Source: CAIRDP01 sp037138335
Lineage (GTDB): Bacteria > Bacteroidota > Bacteroidia > Bacteroidales > FEN-979
Length of the DNA stretch: 64,000 nucleotides
Direction of reading: 5' to 3'
NCBI GenBank assembly: GCA_037138335.1
Contig: JBAXIO010000003.1
Coordinates: 124,001-188,000 of the forward strand
The first letter of the stretch is position 1, and each line of letters starts with the position of its first letter. This document shows positions 35,901 to 43,098 of the stretch, piece by piece. A program made the translations under genes and the position numbers. The notes under the pieces are model-generated. The model was not told the origin of the DNA, ran no database searches, and saw nothing but the letters and a program-made list of their open reading frames with translations.

Positions 35901-36631
35901 CTGCTTCAAAAGAGCTGTTCAACCTGGCAATGATCACAGGTAAACTTGGCAAGACTGCCAGCGGACTGGTTGCTGTAAGGGAAAAGAATAATTCCCAGGG
36001 TTTGTTCGATATGGGGGTCAGTCCGCATTACGGCATTGGAGGTCAGGAGCTTGCTGATGCAGGATATATTGCGCGCTTGAAAGACAAGTGGAAGACTGAG
36101 CTGCTTGCAACGGATGAAACCAAATGCCTCCATGGCATTGTACAGGACGGACAGGTGAAGAATATGTTTATTTTCGGCGAAGATCCCGTTGGCTGCGCCA
36201 TCGACAGGTCCTATGTGGATTCTTTGTTTAAACCGGTTGAATTCCTGGTGGTACAGGATTATTTTATGACTGAAACCGCTTCTATGGCCGACCTGGTCCT
36301 GCCAGCTTCACTTCCTGCTGAAACGGGGGGATCTTACACGAATGCACAGAAAGTGATACAGCAATTCCAGGCGGAAATGAAACCAAAGCCTGGGCTTACC
36401 AATTTACGGCAGATTGCTGGCTTGCTTGCAGCTTTCGGGCATAAAGTGAGCAGCAACCCCATCGATACGTTTATGGAGGTGGTTACACTCTTCCCCGAAA
36501 ATAACGGGAATGAAAAGCTTAGGCTTTGCATTACATTGAAGGACAATCACCATCGTAAATACAGGTATGGCTGCGATGCTGTAATGAAGAGGTTTGAAGA
36601 AGAATTTGAAAGAAAAATAACAAAACCATGA
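32927..36631 (+). CDS. Large Fe-S subunit: [2Fe-2S] + NfnB/GltD-like + ferredoxin + degenerate FdhA/NuoG-like domain
   Basis: 1234 residues. Domains in order: [2Fe-2S] ferredoxin (Cys38, Cys49, Cys52, Cys66); CLGPCKQTCPAGVDVQGYI and ICGRVCVRPCERECRR (the GltD/NfnB N-terminal Fe-S region, about 100-165); two Rossmann dinucleotide sites (KKIAVIGAGPGGLSVGHFM about 199; KTIAVVGGGNTAMDCCRTS about 330) with VFAAGDGVTGPATIIEAIA; two [4Fe-4S] sites (CILCARCVRICREVVGA; CESCGMCISTCPTGAI); and a molybdopterin-type [4Fe-4S] site (CTYCSVGCAISLQ ... NICRYAKFGYNYL) with a Mo-oxidoreductase-like C-terminus. In formate dehydrogenase a Cys/Sec-containing motif follows NNVDHCARLCH-like sequence; here it reads NNVGSFHYLGRGES, without Cys or Sec. 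Formate oxidation is therefore unlikely. With the NuoE/F-like subunits it suggests an NADP/NAD/ferredoxin transhydrogenase. Confidence 0.85.
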   Translation: MSDNSLNIILNGTIVKGYPGETILELARRNGIVIPTLCNDDRLEPFTSCYVCVVEVEGMRGHQPACSTKLAEGMKIITDNEGIRKSRKMALELMLSNHYADCLGPCKQTCPAGVDVQGYISLIEKGMYTDAVALIKETNPLPAICGRVCVRPCERECRRNFLDEGAPVGIDYLKRYASDHDLESPDKFVPAVKKSTGKKIAVIGAGPGGLSVGHFMQIEGHQVDIYEAAPKSGGWLRYGIPEYRLPNDILDKEVKNITDLGVNIFYNKKFGENLSYKEIRSKYDALVLTIGSQKGTGVGCTGDDAGNVYSGIDFLKNMEVTGQRYDFKGKTIAVVGGGNTAMDCCRTSIRCNAHKVYVIYRRTEKEMPANPIEIHESKLEGVEYMFLTLPKTINKNEKGDVESITCIKMELGEPDASGRRRPVPVEGSDFDLGVDYVLAAIGQKTDVNFIDDINTNAEGGALKINKWGDLDADKNTLQTGIPSVFAAGDGVTGPATIIEAIAQARIASVSAHQFVMGLPIRPAAKPFTSKRDNFKKQLAQDYLDKFEKQIREEMPTLPAEGRMNFSEVELGYKGADVAHHESQRCLECGCTAFFNCDLQKYSSEYNARQNYFEGEFREYQADFRHPYIEIDNNKCILCARCVRICREVVGANALGLINRGFDTYVAPAMGEALQDTHCESCGMCISTCPTGAITENVIFKPGPVKTKAVESICTYCSVGCAISLQTVNGFTFGVTGRKGLVNADGNICRYAKFGYNYLNDTSRITAPMLRVNGKFETINFEKAFGIIKEKISEVNPNDNAFFGGARLSNEEMYLIHKLARLAVKTNNVGSFHYLGRGESYRKNCEYNVPFSEIKDASLICFIGTEINRDHAVAGFMAQNAHFVKKIPQVMVTVKENNSLSHKVNQEIKIKSYYHFIKAMNHFILSKGLENGLFLRDRVEGFEEYKKQLLALDFHDLLKEAGIGADELGNFAKTYNNEMNAVILFSEKEISGAASKELFNLAMITGKLGKTASGLVAVREKNNSQGLFDMGVSPHYGIGGQELADAGYIARLKDKWKTELLATDETKCLHGIVQDGQVKNMFIFGEDPVGCAIDRSYVDSLFKPVEFLVVQDYFMTETASMADLVLPASLPAETGGSYTNAQKVIQQFQAEMKPKPGLTNLRQIAGLLAAFGHKVSSNPIDTFMEVVTLFPENNGNEKLRLCITLKDNHHRKYRYGCDAVMKRFEEEFERKITKP

Positions 36632-37083
36632 AAGAATTTAAAAATATAACCGAAATCCTTGACTTCGCAATTGGCGAAGAGCAGGCAGCTGTAGATTTCT
36701 ACCTCTTGCTGTCGGCACAGTCGAAAAGCTCCGAAACAAAAACTATTTTCAACGAGTTCGCGGAGGAAGAAATGCGCCATAAGGCGAACCTTACTAAAAT
36801 AAAGGAAAAGGGTATGCTGCGACTGAGCGATGAAAAAGTCAGGGATCTCAAGATCACCGAATATCTTATCGACGTGAAGCCTTCACCGGGTATGACATAC
36901 CAGGATGCCCTCATCCTTGCAATGAAGAAGGAAAAGGCTGCATTCCGCATGTACACTGTTCTTGCCGCCCAGGCTGAAGATCCGGCCGTGAAAGAACTGC
37001 TCCAGTCGCTCGCCCTTGAAGAATCAAGGCATAAACTCAGGTTTGAGATAGAATATGACGATGTTATCTTCAAAGAAAACTGA
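36628..37083 (+). CDS. Ferritin-like diiron protein (rubrerythrin-type, no rubredoxin domain)
   Basis: 151 residues forming a four-helix ferritin-like domain with two ExxH ligand pairs (EEEMRH, Glu48/His51, and LALEESRHK) and further Glu residues in GEEQAAVDFY and KKEKAAFRMY. The rubredoxin tail of rubrerythrin is missing. The ATG overlaps the stop of the large Fe-S subunit (ATGA, 36628-36631), so translation is coupled. Members of this family reduce peroxide or store iron; next to an Fe-S-rich flavoprotein complex, peroxide or oxygen protection is the likely role. Confidence 0.85.
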   Translation: MKEFKNITEILDFAIGEEQAAVDFYLLLSAQSKSSETKTIFNEFAEEEMRHKANLTKIKEKGMLRLSDEKVRDLKITEYLIDVKPSPGMTYQDALILAMKKEKAAFRMYTVLAAQAEDPAVKELLQSLALEESRHKLRFEIEYDDVIFKEN

Positions 37084-37117
37084 TTTCCGTATCTTAGTGC
37101 AAATTTCAGCATAAGGT

Positions 37118-40087
37118 ATGCATCTGAAGCAAAATGCTTTAAACCCGAAGAAGTATTACTTCATCGACACCTCGTTCAACATGATGATGAAACGCAGGAT
37201 CTACCAGATTCTGCTGATTTCGAGTACTTACGACTCATTCATGCTCGAGGAGGACGGGAGGATAGACGAGACGATTTTCATGGAATATGTCTCGCTCAAC
37301 CTGCGATATCCGCCCCAGTTTATTAAAGTCACTTCCGAGAAAGAGGCTTTTGAAGTCCTTGAAGACAAGAATATAGAACTGGTCATTTCAATGCTCAACA
37401 TCGAGCAGGCCGATACATTCGACCTGGCGATGCAGATCAAAAGCAAATACCCGAAGATCCCTATCGTAGTGCTGACTCCATTCTCAAGGGAGGTCAACCT
37501 CAAGCTGGCAGAAAAAAACCTTGCCGCGATCGATTATGTTTTCTCCTGGCTGGGCAATGCCGATATACTGCTTGCCATCATCAAGCTGATCGAGGATAAA
37601 ATGAACATGCCCCAGGATGTGAAACAGGGCGTACAGGCCATACTCCTGGTGGAAGATTCGATTCGGTTTTATTCGAGCTACCTCCCCAATATGTATAAGA
37701 TCATGCTCAAGCAGTCGAAGACCTTTATGACCGAAGGGCTCAATGAGCATAATAAAATGTTGAGGATGAGGGGGCGTACGAAAATAGTGCTCGCTACCAA
37801 TTACGAGGAGGCCGTAAGCCTTTGGGAAAAATACAAGAATAACCTGCTCGGGATCATCACCGATATCAGTTTCCCCAGGCAGGGCGAGACCGACACAATG
37901 GCCGGCATCAGGTTCGTGGAGAAAGTGAGGGAAGAGGACGAGTTCATGCCTGTTCTGTTCCAGTCGACCGACATTGAACATGAGGCCCTGGCCGAAAAAA
38001 TGAGAGTCGGGTTCCTGAATAAAAATTCAAAGACCCTTGGGATAGAACTCAGGAATTACATCAACGATCATTTTTCGTTTGGTGATTTTGTGTTCATCGA
38101 CCCCCGGTCGGGCCGTGAGATCACCCGGGTTATTGACCTGAAGGCCATGCAGGACAAGATCTTCGAGATCCCTGATGATTCCCTCAAATACCATATGCAG
38201 AGGAACCATTTCTCGAAATGGCTGAATGCCCGCGCCCTGTTTCCCATTGCTGAGATGTTCAGGGAAGTATCCTTTTCGGAGTTCGCCGATATGGATGAGG
38301 CCAAACGGTATATTTTCGACGGCATCACGGCCTTCAGGATCAACAAGGCCAAGGGTGTTATTGCCGATTTCGACAGGGAACGTTACGATGAATACCTTCA
38401 GTTTGCAAGGATAGGAGAAGGCTCTATCGGCGGAAAAGCCCGGGGGCTGGCATTTCTCGATTCACTGATTAAAAGAAACAGGCTTTCATACAAGTATCCG
38501 GATGTCATTATCTCCATTCCCCGCACCGTTGTTATAGGTACCGATATCTTCGATGAATTCATGGAGGAGAATAACCTGTATGAGATTGCCCTGAGCGACC
38601 GCGCCGATGCCGAGATCCTTGCACGTTTCATCAAAGCCCGCCTGCCATACCGCATACATGAAGACCTTTACGCTTTCGTCTCCTGTATCAATACGCCTAT
38701 TGCCATCCGCTCTTCCAGCCTGCTTGAAGACTCCCATTACCAGCCCTTCGCGGGGATCTATTCCACCTACATGATCCCCAATATCAAATCCAATGAACGG
38801 CTGATGATAGAGAAACTCACTGAAGCGATCAAAATGGTTTATGCTTCGGTGTATTTCAAAGACAGCAAGTCGTATATGACAGCCACCCTGAACATGATCG
38901 ACGAGGAGAAAATGGGAGTGGTGCTCCAGGAAGTTATAGGGAACCGCTACAATGAAAGGTTCTACCCGGCTATCTCAGGCGTTGCCCGTTCGATTAATTT
39001 CTATCCTATCGCCCCTGAAAAACCCGAAGACGGGATTGCCAACATCGCATTCGGATTAGGAAAATATATTGTCGACGGCGGTAACGGTCTCAGGTTCTCA
39101 CCCAGGTACCCGAAGAAAATACTCCAGCTTTCCACCCCAGAGCTGGCCCTGAGTGAGACCCAGAAATTCTTTTTTGCACTGGACCTGAAACCCGAAAGTT
39201 TTGAGCCCGATACCGACGATACGATCAACCTGCTGAAGCTTAAGATCAAGGATGCCGAAGAAGATCCTGCCCTGAAACTTGTCGCTTCCACATTTGACTA
39301 CGACAGCCACCAGCTTAAGGAAGGCATTATGCATAACGGCAAGCGACTGATCACTTTTTCCCGCCAGTTGTCGCACGACACTTTTCCCCTGGCAGAGATA
39401 CTGCAGGAAGTGCTGGAAATAGGGCAGAGGGAAATGAACAAGCCGGTGGAGATTGAATTTGCAGTGAACCTCGATGCACCCGCCGATGAGCCGAAAGTAT
39501 TCAGCCTACTGCAGATACGGCCGATTGCAGGAAGGGATGAAACCATTCATATTGACGAAGAAAAGGTGACCCGTGAAAATACCCTGCTGATCTCTACAAC
39601 TGCCCTTGGCAACGGGATTATCAACGATATTCATGATTTCGTATATGTGAAACCGGCTGCCTGGGATGCCTCCAAAACCCAGGAAATAGCACTCAGGCTT
39701 GAAAAGCGCAACGACTGGTTCCAGGCCGAAAAGAAATATTACGTTCTTGTAGGACCGGGCCGCTGGGGCTCCAGCGACCCATGGCTGGGTGTGCCCGTGC
39801 GCTGGCCGCAGATATCAAATTCAAGGCTTATCGTGGAATCAGGCCTCGACAAGTACCGTATCGATCCCAGCCAGGGGACCCATTTTTTCCAGAACCTCAC
39901 TTCCTTCCGGGTGGGATATTTCACTATAAACCCCTTCATCAACGAAGGATACTATAACCTGGAATATCTCAACAGCCAGCCTGCCCTGTTTGAAGACGAG
40001 TATATCAGGCATGTTCACTTTGAAAAACCCATAAGGATAGAGATCGACGGCAAACGGAACTTCGGTGTTGTGTTTATGCCTGAGTAA
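37118..40087 (+). CDS. Receiver/PPDK-type ATP-grasp protein, short paralogue
   Basis: 989 residues, paralogous to the protein at 26572 but without the two GAF-like modules. A degenerate receiver (about 30-160; Met92 where the acceptor Asp should be) precedes a receiver with a complete pocket (Glu179/Asp180, Asp249 in IITDISF, Ser283, Lys302). The ATP-grasp domain follows (GGKARG 439-444; AIRSSSLLEDSHYQPFAGIY about 529-548). The family-specific C-terminus begins with GPGRWGSSDPW (879) and includes GTHFFQN (His922). No PEP-utilising His domain is present. It follows the ferritin-like gene by 34 nt. The pairing with its long paralogue around one oxidoreductase suggests that both act on that complex or on a shared metabolite. 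Annotation as PEP synthase would overstate what is seen. Confidence 0.75.
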   Translation: MHLKQNALNPKKYYFIDTSFNMMMKRRIYQILLISSTYDSFMLEEDGRIDETIFMEYVSLNLRYPPQFIKVTSEKEAFEVLEDKNIELVISMLNIEQADTFDLAMQIKSKYPKIPIVVLTPFSREVNLKLAEKNLAAIDYVFSWLGNADILLAIIKLIEDKMNMPQDVKQGVQAILLVEDSIRFYSSYLPNMYKIMLKQSKTFMTEGLNEHNKMLRMRGRTKIVLATNYEEAVSLWEKYKNNLLGIITDISFPRQGETDTMAGIRFVEKVREEDEFMPVLFQSTDIEHEALAEKMRVGFLNKNSKTLGIELRNYINDHFSFGDFVFIDPRSGREITRVIDLKAMQDKIFEIPDDSLKYHMQRNHFSKWLNARALFPIAEMFREVSFSEFADMDEAKRYIFDGITAFRINKAKGVIADFDRERYDEYLQFARIGEGSIGGKARGLAFLDSLIKRNRLSYKYPDVIISIPRTVVIGTDIFDEFMEENNLYEIALSDRADAEILARFIKARLPYRIHEDLYAFVSCINTPIAIRSSSLLEDSHYQPFAGIYSTYMIPNIKSNERLMIEKLTEAIKMVYASVYFKDSKSYMTATLNMIDEEKMGVVLQEVIGNRYNERFYPAISGVARSINFYPIAPEKPEDGIANIAFGLGKYIVDGGNGLRFSPRYPKKILQLSTPELALSETQKFFFALDLKPESFEPDTDDTINLLKLKIKDAEEDPALKLVASTFDYDSHQLKEGIMHNGKRLITFSRQLSHDTFPLAEILQEVLEIGQREMNKPVEIEFAVNLDAPADEPKVFSLLQIRPIAGRDETIHIDEEKVTRENTLLISTTALGNGIINDIHDFVYVKPAAWDASKTQEIALRLEKRNDWFQAEKKYYVLVGPGRWGSSDPWLGVPVRWPQISNSRLIVESGLDKYRIDPSQGTHFFQNLTSFRVGYFTINPFINEGYYNLEYLNSQPALFEDEYIRHVHFEKPIRIEIDGKRNFGVVFMPE

Positions 40088-40103
40088 GGTTTAATCGCTC
40101 ATT

Positions 40104-41414
40104 ATGATCCTGAAGCATATATTTCGTTCACCTGAACATGGCCTGGCCCTGTTATGCATTTTTCTCCTGCTTCACGCTTCTGTTCACGCCCAAACGGCAA
40201 TGGAGATTTCAGGCAAAGTTGCAGATGCTGAAAACGGATCTCCCTTACTCTTTGCCCAGATTGCATTGAGCAATTCAAATACTGGCACGGTGACGAACGA
40301 TGATGGCATGTTCGCTCTCACTATCCCTTCAAACCATCTTAGGGACACTCTCGTAATATCATACCTGGGGTATGAATCCCGGAGGGTACCTGTTAAATAT
40401 TTTACCACCAATACCGGGCCGGTCATGCTGAAACCCAGGGAAGTCCAGTTAAAAGAAGTGGAAGTACTGGCCCTTACACCCGAAGAGGTTTTAAGAAGGG
40501 CATTCATGCGGATTCCTGAAAATTACGGAGGGGATTCCGTGCTTCTGACTGCATTCTATCGTTCTCAGAAATTCGCAGGGAAAAAGCTCGCTGAATATAC
40601 AGAAGCCGTCATTGAGGATTTAAAAGCAGGCTACTTCCACCAGAATACCATGAAGGAGATCCAGGAAGCATATTCAAAGTCTGATTTTACTCATCTGGTA
40701 AAAGGAAGGGTTGTTTCCGATACGGCCCTGGTGAATTCGATGGGAGACGTCGGGAAAATGGCAGGCTGCCTCGGATGTATTTTTATGAAGGATATGGTCG
40801 AATTTTCATACCATACCATACTTGATGAAGAGACCTTCAGGTTTTATTCACTGAAAATGGAGGAATTGGGAAGACCTGAAGGGGGAAGGATCTATCATAT
40901 TTGGTTTGACCTGTCAAAAAAGAACCAGAAGGGATATAAAGGTGAACTGTTCATAGACGGTACTTCTTTTGCCGTCATGAAAATTAAGCGCAGCATAAGT
41001 TACATGGCGTTTGATAAATATGAGAAGGAGAAATATCGAAAAACCTATACGATCAATAATATTCCCGGGTGGATTGCCGAAATGCCGCTGATCGATGAAA
41101 CCCTGAATTACTCGCAAAAGGAAAACGGATGGTGCCTCAGTTCCATTCGGGACGAGGAATGGATAATGTTTACGCTTCCATCCACCGGGCAAAAAGTCAG
41201 AATGGGTTATAAGAATGACCTTGTTATAACCGATGCCTCACGCGACACACTGCGCACCCGCAGTTTCAGGGGCGATAAGAAAGCCGGGGTTAATCAGCGC
41301 TGGGACCAGCTTGTGGGCCAGGCCGATGAGGCATTCTGGGCCAATTATAATTTCCTGCCTGTTGAAGAGAAACTGAAAAAAGAAATTGGAGGGATCGGAA
41401 GTTGCGAAAAGTGA
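40104..41414 (+). CDS. Exported protein with carboxypeptidase-regulatory-like domain
   Basis: 436 residues. A signal peptide (ending SVHAQ, about residue 30) is followed by a CarboxypepD_reg-like domain (about 33-115: ISGKVADAENGSPLLFAQIA; DGMFALTIPS; VISYLGYESRRV). A ~310-residue region follows (EEVLRRAFMRIPENYGG; ELFIDGTSFAVMKIKRS) of the kind found in DUF5686-like outer-membrane-associated proteins. It has no plug or barrel. The gene starts 17 nt after the short ATP-grasp paralogue, so it may be read from the same transcript. The function is unknown. Confidence 0.72.
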   Translation: MILKHIFRSPEHGLALLCIFLLLHASVHAQTAMEISGKVADAENGSPLLFAQIALSNSNTGTVTNDDGMFALTIPSNHLRDTLVISYLGYESRRVPVKYFTTNTGPVMLKPREVQLKEVEVLALTPEEVLRRAFMRIPENYGGDSVLLTAFYRSQKFAGKKLAEYTEAVIEDLKAGYFHQNTMKEIQEAYSKSDFTHLVKGRVVSDTALVNSMGDVGKMAGCLGCIFMKDMVEFSYHTILDEETFRFYSLKMEELGRPEGGRIYHIWFDLSKKNQKGYKGELFIDGTSFAVMKIKRSISYMAFDKYEKEKYRKTYTINNIPGWIAEMPLIDETLNYSQKENGWCLSSIRDEEWIMFTLPSTGQKVRMGYKNDLVITDASRDTLRTRSFRGDKKAGVNQRWDQLVGQADEAFWANYNFLPVEEKLKKEIGGIGSCEK

Positions 41415-41422
41415 AATATTAA

Positions 41423-41536
41423 AGCGAAGCATCTCACATAAGCCTCCTTGGGCGCGAGGAGCGTTTCATAAGTGACTTTGTCTAATTTGCAAGCGTAAGC
41501 GACGCAGCGACCGCAGCAGCGTTGAGAGTATGCGAG
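41423..41536. repeat. Interspersed element A (related to 53208-53277)
   Basis: A 114-bp spacer between convergent genes that starts with agcgaagcat and ends with tgcgag. It shares both ends, and an acacgagcc/acataagcc segment near the start, with the spacer at 53208-53277. The ends are imperfectly inverted. Confidence 0.35.
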
Positions 41537-41552
41537 TGAATTTTATTTTTCG

Positions 41553-42269
41553 CTACAAATCCAGGTTATTCTGAATCACCATTTCCATGGAGTTCAGCTC
41601 AAGGGCCACGAGGTTTCCGAAGCCGTCTTTCCCCGAAATATAGGGCCCGTTATCAAGGTCGATGAATTTGTATAACCTGCTTTTGACAGCCAGCATGATC
41701 AGCTCCATATTCACAGGTACATGCCCGTGAATGATCTTACGGTTGCCTATCTTCTCTGGCAGGATCTCATAGTCGCGAAGCCATAGCATGGCGCGGAGGT
41801 CTTCAAAAGGATCTTCATTTTTAAAGTTTAGCCCGGCATGTACCAGAATGAAGTTTTCGAGAGGTATATAATATTTCAGCCCTCGCATCCATTCGATATA
41901 GCTCGCAGGAATCTGGCGGATGTTCTCGGCTCCGAAGCTGGAGAGGGTGGACTTGCCACCGATATCAATCCATACTTTGTGCTTTTTATCGCCCAGCCTG
42001 TGCCACCATGTGTTCCTGGCCTTATTCTCGGCATCGTACAGCTCGACCATGAAATCCTCATGGTTCCCTTTAAGGGCAGTCACATTGTACTGGTCTTCCT
42101 GAAGGTCCCTTATAAAATCGATGACCCCTTTGGAATCAGGTCCGCGGTCAACATAATCACCGAGGAAATACAACTCATCATTACGGCTGGGCCTGATCAG
42201 TTCGGCAACAAGGCTTTTAAGAGTCTTCGAACAACCATGAATGTCGGGGATTACCCAGCGCTTTGGCAT
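41553..42269 (-). CDS. Metallophosphoesterase (PrpE/ApaH-like serine/threonine phosphatase family)
   Basis: The start is set at 42269 (MPKRWVIPDIHGCSKTLKSL), giving 238 residues; the 52 upstream codons overlap gpmA and lack similarity. Calcineurin-type metal motifs are complete: PDIHG (D-x-H), GDYVDRGPDSKG, KGNHEDF, HAGL and HGHVPV. Such proteins act as protein phosphatases or as bis(5'-nucleosyl) polyphosphate hydrolases. The start codon lies one base after the gpmA stop, so the two are translated from one message. Confidence 0.85.
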   Translation of the reverse strand: MPKRWVIPDIHGCSKTLKSLVAELIRPSRNDELYFLGDYVDRGPDSKGVIDFIRDLQEDQYNVTALKGNHEDFMVELYDAENKARNTWWHRLGDKKHKVWIDIGGKSTLSSFGAENIRQIPASYIEWMRGLKYYIPLENFILVHAGLNFKNEDPFEDLRAMLWLRDYEILPEKIGNRKIIHGHVPVNMELIMLAVKSRLYKFIDLDNGPYISGKDGFGNLVALELNSMEMVIQNNLDL

Positions 42270-42270
42270 C

Positions 42271-43017
42271 TTATTTCTTCTTTCCCTGGTTGGCGACTTC
42301 TTCCATAAGTTTTTTGATGACTTCCGGATCACCCAGGAAGTAATCCTTCTGCAGTACCATATTATCGTCAAATTCGAATACATATGGAATACCGGTAGGC
42401 AGGTTAAGACCGACGATATCCTCATCCGAAATGTTTTTCAGGTATTTCACGATACCACGGAGGCTATTGCCGTGAGCTGCCACCAGCACTTCTTTATGCA
42501 CGATCAGGTTGGGCTCCATTTCATCCTTCCAATAGGGAACAATACGCTCCACGGTATTCTTCAGGGCTTCAGTCGCAGGAATATCTTTAGGGTCGAGGTC
42601 GCGGTAACGGGGGTCATGCTTTGGATGGCGGGGATCGTCTTCGGGCAGGGGAGGAGGGGCTACATCGTAACTTCTTCTCCAGATAAGCACCTGCTTGTCA
42701 CCGTATTTCTCAACCATTTCGGTTTTGTTAAGCCCCTGAAGGTTCCCGTAATGTTTTTCATTCAGCCTCCATGTCTTGTAAACAGGGATCCACAGAAGGT
42801 CCATTTGTTCCTGTATAAGCCAGAGGGTGCGTATCGCACGGGTAAGATATGAAGTATATGCGATCTTGAAATTAAATCCTTCTTTCTTAAGGGTTTGCCC
42901 GGCTTCGGTTGCTTCCCTGATGCCACGCTCTGAAAGGTCAACATCGGTCCACCCGGTAAAACGGTTTTCTTTGTTCCAGGTACTTTCGCCGTGACGGATT
43001 AATACGAGTTTGTTCAT
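42271..43017 (-). CDS. gpmA: 2,3-bisphosphoglycerate-dependent phosphoglycerate mutase
   Basis: 248 residues. The catalytic motif LVLIRHGESTWNKENRFTGW (phospho-accepting His at residue 9), WRLNEKHYGNLQGLNKTE and VLVAAHGNSLRGIVKYL (second His) identify dPGM. It interconverts 3- and 2-phosphoglycerate in glycolysis and gluconeogenesis. It is read from a TACTTTTG box divergent from the DUF2723 gene and is followed by the phosphoesterase gene. Confidence 0.95.
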   Translation of the reverse strand: MNKLVLIRHGESTWNKENRFTGWTDVDLSERGIREATEAGQTLKKEGFNFKIAYTSYLTRAIRTLWLIQEQMDLLWIPVYKTWRLNEKHYGNLQGLNKTEMVEKYGDKQVLIWRRSYDVAPPPLPEDDPRHPKHDPRYRDLDPKDIPATEALKNTVERIVPYWKDEMEPNLIVHKEVLVAAHGNSLRGIVKYLKNISDEDIVGLNLPTGIPYVFEFDDNMVLQKDYFLGDPEVIKKLMEEVANQGKKK

Positions 43018-43041
43018 AGTGTTTTAAGTTGGGTTACAGCG

Positions 43042-43049
43042 CAAAAGTA
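43042..43049 (-). promoter_or_regulatory. -7 box (TACTTTTG) of gpmA
   Basis: TAnnTTTG match on the minus strand 24 nt before the gpmA ATG, in an 81-nt divergent spacer. Confidence 0.5.
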
Positions 43050-43070
43050 TAAAATAATCTGCATTTTCCA

Positions 43071-43078
43071 TACCTTTG
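43071..43078 (+). promoter_or_regulatory. -7 box (TACCTTTG) of the DUF2723 gene
   Basis: TAnnTTTG match 20 nt before the ATG at 43099. Confidence 0.55.
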
Positions 43079-43098
43079 GTCCTTCGAAGATACTCAAT

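Noticed and set aside
30462..36631. Iron-only hydrogenase or formate dehydrogenase
   Set aside because: No H-cluster cysteine motifs (TSCCPxW, MPCxxKxxE) and no Cys/Sec at the formate dehydrogenase active-site position.
30462..36631. Respiratory complex I fragment
   Set aside because: No membrane or Q-module Nuo subunits adjoin, and the large subunit contains an NfnB/GltD-like module that NuoG lacks.
26572..40087. Calling the two ATP-grasp proteins phosphoenolpyruvate synthase
   Set aside because: Only the PPDK-type ATP-grasp part is present; the phosphohistidine swivel and PEP/pyruvate-binding barrel are not seen.
42270..42425. N-terminal extension of the metallophosphoesterase
   Set aside because: It overlaps the gpmA 3' end in another frame; PDIHG follows shortly after the ATG at 42269.
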